Part shown: piece after piece, positions 59,314 to 64,000 of the stretch
Numbering within the stretch: the stretch's first letter is position 1
Layout of the letters: the number at the start of each line of letters is the position of its first letter
Assembly (NCBI RefSeq): GCF_020783335.1
Contig: NZ_CP086068.1
Span: 3,348,001-3,412,000, forward strand
Direction of reading: 5' to 3'
Length of the DNA stretch: 64,000 nt
Source: Mucilaginibacter daejeonensis
Lineage (GTDB): Bacteria; Bacteroidota; Bacteroidia; Sphingobacteriales; Sphingobacteriaceae
Position numbers and translations under genes: made by a program
Notes under the pieces: model-generated
Seen by the model: only the letters and a program-made list of their open reading frames with translations
What the model was told of the DNA's origin: nothing
The model's database searches: none

Positions 59314-59435
59314 TATGATCGTATTAACCTTTTAAAATTACGCTAAACAACAATTAATTAGTGATATCATCGGCCCAAAAGGCTTTGATAACGCAATATA
59401 AATAAAAGAACGAAGATATTAATGCTATTAAAATA

Positions 59436-59462
59436 AAAAAGACCGGCAAAACCGGTCTTTTT
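59436..59462 (-). terminator. Intrinsic terminator after the FGase-like gene
   Basis: AAAAAGACCGG (59436-59446) pairs with CCGGTCTTTTT (59452-59462) around loop CAAAA. On the minus strand a T-run follows. It insulates the sigma-factor operon from the gene upstream. Confidence 0.93.
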
Positions 59463-59484
59463 AACGTGTATGATTAGTTTAGGG

Positions 59485-60627
59485 TCAATTATTATTCGGA
59501 TAGGTATAGCCGTACCAGTAGTTTAGGTAATTGATCACCGCTTTTTTGATCCTCGGACCTGAAATGGCAATGATGGATGAGTTATTACGTACGGTGATAC
59601 CCGGCGTCTCGATCTGTATGGCAGCTATATTATCATTATAGCCAGTGGTAGAACCTGCACTGATAGTTCCATATTTACGCGTGCAGTAACCACCATTGAA
59701 ATATGGCCTACGGTCAGGCTTGCCCGATGATAGCGTTCCAAAAAGCGTTGCATTGCGATCAAGGATCTGCATCACATTGCCCGGCACCGCATGTACACTC
59801 TGTGCTTCCAGCAAACCGCCGAAGCTGTACGAACCCCGGATCAGTTGCGAGAACGGTGTGGACGGGTGCGACAAAGCGATGTTACGTACGCTCGATGAAT
59901 CGGCCAGGCCGTTCAGGTAAGTGTCGTTCTTTTCAAGCGAAAAATTGCTCAGGCCATAACCTACCTCTGTTTGATCAATGAAGTTGCTTTGTATACTGTT
60001 GCCGGTGGTGGTAGAAGTGTAGGGCTCGGTATGACCATTATCATACTGATGCGCATGACCATGTATATCTAAAAAAAGCGCCCCTTGTGTACCAGCGGCT
60101 CCGCCTGCCACGGCATTGCGGGCAAAGCTCAGTAATTCATGGTAGCTGTTGTACGTGTTCACGGCCTCAGGGTCGGTGTAACGGCTGGCCACTTCGTTAG
60201 GGTAAGTATTGGGATCAACACGCTTGCGGCCTATCTCGTTAATGATCATCCAGGGCTGCAGGCCGGTATCATTCTTGAAAGCGGTAGCGATAGACTTGGC
60301 CAGCAGTTTGGTGTTCAGGTCGCGGCCGGTGTCGCCGGTCTCTGGTATCACCGGGCTGCCGGTCATCACACCATCATGTGGTACACCCAGTATCAGCGGA
60401 CTGCTGCTGGCTCCTACTACAAGCTTGATGTAGTTTTTGTATCCATAAATGGTATCGCCCACGTTGTAAGTTTGCCCTTTGAAGGTCACGGCGTTCACGT
60501 CCACCTTGTTGCCCTTTTCGGCCGGTGTTTCAGTTGCAGATACCGCATCGATCTTCTTACAAGAGGCATAGGCCATCAGCTGCGCCAGGCAGCAAGCAGA
60601 GAGTAACACTTTCAGGTTGTTCTTCAT
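59485..60627 (-). CDS. Lipoprotein with N-formylglutamate-amidohydrolase-like fold
   Basis: This protein of about 380 aa starts at the ATG at 60627 (MKNNLKVLL); an upstream start at 60663 would add 12 residues. The lipoprotein signal ends AYASC (Cys23). The body resembles the FGase family of phosphorylase/hydrolase-like folds: LILGVPHDG, MIINEIGRKRVDPN, ALFLDIHGHAHQ and AAIQIETPGIT hold His, Arg, Asp and Glu residues at the expected metal and substrate positions. Known FGase enzymes are cytoplasmic, so an exported lipoprotein form is unusual. It follows AraC module 4 by 104 nt on the same strand. The substrate is unknown. Confidence 0.72.
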   Translation of the reverse strand: MKNNLKVLLSACCLAQLMAYASCKKIDAVSATETPAEKGNKVDVNAVTFKGQTYNVGDTIYGYKNYIKLVVGASSSPLILGVPHDGVMTGSPVIPETGDTGRDLNTKLLAKSIATAFKNDTGLQPWMIINEIGRKRVDPNTYPNEVASRYTDPEAVNTYNSYHELLSFARNAVAGGAAGTQGALFLDIHGHAHQYDNGHTEPYTSTTTGNSIQSNFIDQTEVGYGLSNFSLEKNDTYLNGLADSSSVRNIALSHPSTPFSQLIRGSYSFGGLLEAQSVHAVPGNVMQILDRNATLFGTLSSGKPDRRPYFNGGYCTRKYGTISAGSTTGYNDNIAAIQIETPGITVRNNSSIIAISGPRIKKAVINYLNYWYGYTYPNNN

Positions 60628-60731
60628 GTTCAAAAGTCTATGGTAATTAATGATATAGAGCATTGAATCGTGATGAAGGACCGCCTCTGATCAAAAATTT
60701 TTTCGATAAAGGTTGAACGATAGTTGCCTGA

Positions 60732-61649
60732 TCAATTAAAGCTTGACCGGAACTGCAATGGCGAACTGTTGGTTTTGGAGCGAAAGAGCTTACTGAACGA
60801 TTGCGAGTGCTCAAAACCCAGCTCATAAGCGATCTCACTTACCGATAAGTTAGTGGTCGAAAGTTTTTCTTTTGCCTTTTGGATCAGCTTCTCGTGAATG
60901 TGCTGCTGGGTGCTCAACCCGGTGGTGACCCGCAGCAGGGAGCTCAGGTAGTCGGGCGATAGATTAAGTTCATCGGCCAGGTAATTCACCGTGGGCAGGC
61001 CGTGTTGTGATGACCGGTGTAGAAAGTATTCATCAAGCAGCTTCTCTAACCGTTCGAGCACCTGGTGGTTGGCCATTTTACGGGTAAGGAACTGGCGATG
61101 GTAGAACCGGTCCGAATAATTGAGCAATACCTCGATCTGCGACAGGATGATCTGCTGGCTGAACCGGTCCATGTTCGTCTCACACTCCCGTTCTATGTTT
61201 TTGACGATATCGGATACAATAGCTTCTTCCTTTTCGGACAGGAAAAGTGCCTCGCGGGTAGAGTAGCCGAAATACTCGTAATTATTGATATCACGTGCTA
61301 ATGGCGTACCCCACAACAGGTCGGGGTGGATCAGCAGGAACCAACCAGAGCGGTCTTGTGGCTGCTGCTGATCCATCTCTATCCTGAACACCTGATTAGG
61401 CGCAATGAAGAACATCGTACCATCAATCATATCATAGGTTTGCTGCCCATAGCGGAATACCCCGCTGATGTTCTTTTTCATGGCGATCATGTAAAAGTCG
61501 TACACCCAGCTAACGGCGTTCTTGTCGGGTGAATGCTGGACGTCACGATAATCGACCACGCTGATCAATGGGTGCAGCGGACTGCCCAATCCCCTTGAAC
61601 GATGGTACCCAGCTATCGTGCTGATCCGTTGGATATGTTCATTGCTCAT
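60732..61649 (-). CDS. AraC-family transcriptional regulator, module 4
   Basis: This 305-aa regulator starts at the ATG at 61649 (MSNEHIQRIS); an in-frame start at 61757 would overlap the SDR gene and is rejected. The sensor region has HPLISVVDYRDV and TMFFIAPNQVFRI. The double HTH is VNYLADELNLSPDYLSSLLR and SEIAYELGFEHSQSFSKLF. It is the closest relative of the module 3 protein. It follows the SDR gene by 79 nt and probably controls it through the paired sites at 62703-62729. Confidence 0.92.
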   Translation of the reverse strand: MSNEHIQRISTIAGYHRSRGLGSPLHPLISVVDYRDVQHSPDKNAVSWVYDFYMIAMKKNISGVFRYGQQTYDMIDGTMFFIAPNQVFRIEMDQQQPQDRSGWFLLIHPDLLWGTPLARDINNYEYFGYSTREALFLSEKEEAIVSDIVKNIERECETNMDRFSQQIILSQIEVLLNYSDRFYHRQFLTRKMANHQVLERLEKLLDEYFLHRSSQHGLPTVNYLADELNLSPDYLSSLLRVTTGLSTQQHIHEKLIQKAKEKLSTTNLSVSEIAYELGFEHSQSFSKLFRSKTNSSPLQFRSSFN

Positions 61650-61728
61650 AATTGCCCGATGTTTAATGTCCCTAACTGGCCAATATCGGCATTTTGTACC
61701 AGAACAACTATTGGTCGAATATTGACCT

Positions 61729-62616
61729 TTAGAAATAGACCGCCTCCATGTCCTCAATTAAATTCGGGCCGGTAGGCTGCCAATCAAGTGAGTGCCTGGT
61801 CCGTTCGCTGGAGGCCTGTATATCCATAGCGGCAAAATGCGCAAAGCCACCAAAGTGTGCGTCCGCATCGGCTGCATCCATACCGGTCACCGGCAAGTTC
61901 AAACCCTTGCCTATAGCGGCAGCTATATCCATAAATGGAATACCCAGCTCGGCAGTAGCATGGTAACGAGTACCTGTTGGGGCAGCTTGTTCCAGTGCCT
62001 GTAGGTATAGTTTCGCTGCATCTTTGCGGTGCACTGCCGGCCAGTGATTCTTCGGTTCGTTCTGATATACCGACACCCCTTTTTGCCGGGCTATACCGAT
62101 CAGCATGGGTATGAAGCCACGATCGCGTTCACCATGTACCGTGGGCGGCAAGCGCACCAACACTACGTTCACTCCTTTTTGCGCCACGGCATCGGAGGCC
62201 TGTTCGGTAAGTATGCGTGGGTTTTGGCCGGGTACAGGCTGGTCATTCTCGTCTACCATGCGGCCGCGTGGCAACAGCCCCAAGGCCGAGGTGATCACCA
62301 GCTTACAATCCGTACCGGCATACACTTCACCCAAAGCTTCAATGATGCGCCGGTCGTTCTCGCAACTAGCCTGATAAACCGTAAAGTCGTCATGGTTGAA
62401 CGCTGTGTGGATCGTGCTGTCGGCAAGCGCCGCACCACGGCAAATGCCGTCGATATCGGTAAGGTCAGCAAAATGCGCTTGTACACCTTTGGCGGTCAAA
62501 GCGTCGGCTCCCTTTTGCGATCGCACCATGCCGATCACCTCGTGCCCTGCTCCTAATAATTCATCAATAATGGCTAAGCCGATAAATCCGCTGGCTCCGG
62601 TAACAAATACTTTCAT
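61729..62616 (-). CDS. Extended/atypical SDR-family NAD(P)-dependent epimerase-like protein
   Basis: This 295-aa NmrA/epimerase-like SDR has VFVTGASGFIGLAIIDEL at the N-terminus (glycine motif TGASGFIG), ITSALGLLPRG on the strand that carries the catalytic Ser, VVLVRLPPTVHGERDRGFIP and HRKDAAKLYLQALEQ. The canonical YxxxK is not obvious, as in atypical SDRs. It is probably an NADPH-dependent reductase of small carbonyls. It is the first gene of AraC module 4. Confidence 0.9.
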   Translation of the reverse strand: MKVFVTGASGFIGLAIIDELLGAGHEVIGMVRSQKGADALTAKGVQAHFADLTDIDGICRGAALADSTIHTAFNHDDFTVYQASCENDRRIIEALGEVYAGTDCKLVITSALGLLPRGRMVDENDQPVPGQNPRILTEQASDAVAQKGVNVVLVRLPPTVHGERDRGFIPMLIGIARQKGVSVYQNEPKNHWPAVHRKDAAKLYLQALEQAAPTGTRYHATAELGIPFMDIAAAIGKGLNLPVTGMDAADADAHFGGFAHFAAMDIQASSERTRHSLDWQPTGPNLIEDMEAVYF

Positions 62617-62673
62617 AATCTTTGTAAGTTAAGTAAAGGGCGATGAAGGACTTACTCCTTGCCTTATCTTTCA

Positions 62674-62729
62674 CAAAAATGAAAAATACCGGATCATTAC
62701 ATGTAGCTTAATCCGGCATCATAGTAGCC
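62674..62729 (-). promoter_or_regulatory. AraC-type direct-repeat operator and promoter, module 4
   Basis: In the direction of transcription (minus) CGGTTATGGCTAC ends at 62724 and CGGATTAAGCTAC ends at 62703, exactly 21 bp apart. After 21 nt comes CATTTTTG (62681-62674), a -7-like element nAnnTTTG. The two sites share CGGnTnnnGCTAC. The layout is the same as in modules 1-3 and the GCTAC core is shared with module 1. The -7 element lies 57 nt before the SDR start. Confidence 0.6.
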
Positions 62730-62803
62730 ATAACCGATACATTGGAAAGATCAGCTATCGTAAAGCGATGTATCAATCTAATTCATGTGCACTTGCATCG
62801 CTT

Positions 62804-63895
62804 CTATCTCACTTTGAGTTCCTTTCCGGCAATATCTTCCCACCGGTAATAGTGAAATGTGCGATCTGTACTCATCACTACAAAAATGCCGTGCCTGAAC
62901 TTGCTTGTTAGCGGTGTGGATAGCACCTCCGATCCGTCACTTTCGCGAGCGGCCACGGGCACGATCTTCAACTGGTCATGCTCGAACGGCTTGCCGGGCT
63001 TTCCTTCGCGGCTGAAGACCTGGAAACGGTTAGCTCCCTGGTCAGATACCAGGATGTAACCGGTGGTATCAGTGAGTTTGTAGATCGAGATCCCCTCGTG
63101 ATCTACCGCAAAGCCTTTGGTACCGAAGATGGACAGTTGACGGTTACCTTTAGCTGGGTCAGCGTAGTATTGCCTTACCCCTACCTGCTCATCTGAGTAG
63201 TAAACGTAACCTAGTTCATTATCCACCGCTATGGATTCGATCTCCTTTTTACCGCTGTACTGGCCAAATTTGCGCACCAGCGTAGCTTTAACATTTCCCT
63301 TACCATCATCGCCTAACAGGTATTGCCATAGGTAACCGTCCTTTTGCGGTCCATTCTTACGGCCCACTATGGCGTACATCTTCCCATCCTTAGCGGTGTA
63401 CATGGCTATGCCCATCAGGTCGCGATACTCGGGGCCGTTCTCGTTCTCAAATACGGGTATGCCACCATTGTCTACTGGCTTCATATCAGGCAAACTAAAT
63501 ATGCGCAGTTTGTGGGTCATGCGCTCGGTGACCACAGCTATATCGGTCGGCTTTCCGGCCAGCATCAAGCCATAGGCAATATCCACATTGTTAGGCCGCT
63601 TCAGGCCTTTGACCGTTAGTTGGGGCATGATCTTACCATTAAGGTCGAACACATACAAGGCGCCGTCCTCATTTTTATCAGTGCCTATGATCAGGCTCTT
63701 AGCCGTATCGGCAGCGTTGACCCAGATGGCCGGGTCGTCGGTATCATATTTGACCGGCTCGGTGATCACCACCGGCTTTATCTCGGCCGATACCGGTACG
63801 CCTGGCGCCACCTGGCCCGATGACGGCTGATGACAAGCCGACAATCCTAATGCACCAATAGCCAGCACAGTGATCAATAAACTAATTCTTCTCAT
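62804..63895 (-). CDS. Beta-propeller phytase, lipoprotein
   Basis: This 363-aa exported 3-phytase-type enzyme releases phosphate from inositol hexakisphosphate with Ca2+. The lipoprotein signal ends GLSAC (Cys21). The phytase hallmark DTDDPAIWVNAADTAKSLIIG (in part) starts at about residue 50, followed by GTDKNEDGALYVFDLNGK, PNNVDIAYG, EYRDLMGIAMY, KKEIESIAVDNELGYVYYSDEQVGVRQY and FAVDHEGISIY, which bear the Asp/Glu calcium and phosphate ligands of the six-bladed propeller. Its start lies only 19 nt beyond a terminator hairpin of the gene to the right, so it may depend on read-through. Confidence 0.95.
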   Translation of the reverse strand: MRRISLLITVLAIGALGLSACHQPSSGQVAPGVPVSAEIKPVVITEPVKYDTDDPAIWVNAADTAKSLIIGTDKNEDGALYVFDLNGKIMPQLTVKGLKRPNNVDIAYGLMLAGKPTDIAVVTERMTHKLRIFSLPDMKPVDNGGIPVFENENGPEYRDLMGIAMYTAKDGKMYAIVGRKNGPQKDGYLWQYLLGDDGKGNVKATLVRKFGQYSGKKEIESIAVDNELGYVYYSDEQVGVRQYYADPAKGNRQLSIFGTKGFAVDHEGISIYKLTDTTGYILVSDQGANRFQVFSREGKPGKPFEHDQLKIVPVAARESDGSEVLSTPLTSKFRHGIFVVMSTDRTFHYYRWEDIAGKELKVR

Positions 63896-63914
63896 TTATC
63901 AATTAAAACATAAA

Positions 63915-63938
63915 GCGACCGACCAGAAGGCCGGTCGC
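63915..63938 (-). terminator. Intrinsic terminator upstream of the phytase gene
   Basis: GCGACCGACC (63915-63924) pairs with GGCCGGTCGC (63929-63938), 10 bp with one mismatch and loop AGAA. On the minus strand it is followed by TTTATGTTTT. It ends the gene running in from the right edge. Confidence 0.7.
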
Positions 63939-63955
63939 ATAAAGATCTTTAACAA

Positions 63956-64000
63956 TTACTTGGTACCAAAAGCGCCTACATATGCCGATGGAGCCGGCGA
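63956..64000 (-). CDS. Partial CDS, C-terminus of a protein running off the right edge
   Basis: A reverse-strand frame open at the right edge ends at a TAA (63958-63956) after SPAPSAYVGAFGTK. Only 14 residues are visible. The terminator at 63915-63938 lies 18 nt beyond the stop, supporting this frame as the real one. The ending is not that of a SusC barrel (no terminal Phe). The protein family is unknown. Confidence 0.5.
   Translation of the reverse strand, partial: SPAPSAYVGAFGTK

Noticed and set aside
1..64000. tRNA or rRNA genes, CRISPR arrays, insertion sequences, prophage or attachment sites
   Set aside because: All intergenic regions were read on both strands; no cloverleaf-like sequence, spaced repeat array, transposase, integrase or terminal inverted repeats were recognised.

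Overview
The window reads as a chromosomal segment of a Bacteroidota bacterium, most likely a Sphingobacteriaceae member of the Mucilaginibacter/Pedobacter type. The evidence is three SusC/SusD outer-membrane pairs, two of them preceded by an ECF sigma factor and a FecR anti-sigma factor, -7 elements of the form TAnnTTTG, little use of Shine-Dalgarno sequences, and many Bacteroidota-type lipoproteins. This placement is inference from gene content; no rRNA or tRNA gene was seen. No transposase, integrase or CRISPR array was found.

Layout. 1-4.8 kb: a SusC/SusD pair whose receptor has no STN domain. It is preceded by a 43-codon leader ORF ending Cys-Cys-Cys-stop, directly followed by a terminator-like hairpin, which looks like a cysteine-dependent attenuator. 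5.1-20 kb: a redox/detoxification island with SDR oxidoreductases, an aldo/keto reductase, a three-subunit molybdenum hydroxylase (PaoABC-like), a PRISE-type reductase, a VOC protein and a DUF1330 protein. It is interleaved with three AraC-, two Crp/Fnr- and one TetR-type regulators. 20-30.7 kb: an ECF sigma/FecR/SusC/SusD locus ending in a large HExxHxxGxxH metalloprotease and a DUF3347 protein. 30.9-33.6 kb: a PAS protein without a kinase ATPase domain, a TIM-barrel-like lipoprotein and a small unknown protein. 34-49 kb: an exopolysaccharide cluster (wza-, wzc-, wzy- and wzx-like genes, glycosyltransferases and acyltransferases) bracketed by two secreted parallel beta-helix proteins. 49.2-59.3 kb: a GH43 gene, then a second sigma/FecR/SusC/SusD locus with an M14 carboxypeptidase. 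59.5-64 kb: an N-formylglutamate-amidohydrolase-like lipoprotein, a fourth AraC/SDR module and a beta-propeller phytase.

How parts work together. Four paralogous AraC regulators (about 300 aa) each lie downstream of an oxidoreductase gene. All four upstream regions share one layout: two half-sites resembling GGCTAC exactly 21 bp apart, then exactly 21 bp, then a -7 element of the form nAnnTTTG. The TetR regulator has identical 16-bp palindromes before itself and before the neighbouring SDR gene. A perfect TGTGA-N6-TCACA site sits between the Crp/Fnr gene at 18.2 kb and the PRISE reductase. The two sigma/FecR loci look like peptide-scavenging systems because both carry a metallopeptidase next to SusCD.

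The best candidates for undescribed biology are the Cys-codon attenuator in front of a SusC/D pair (4486-4785) and the AraC/oxidoreductase modules with shared 21-bp-phased promoters.
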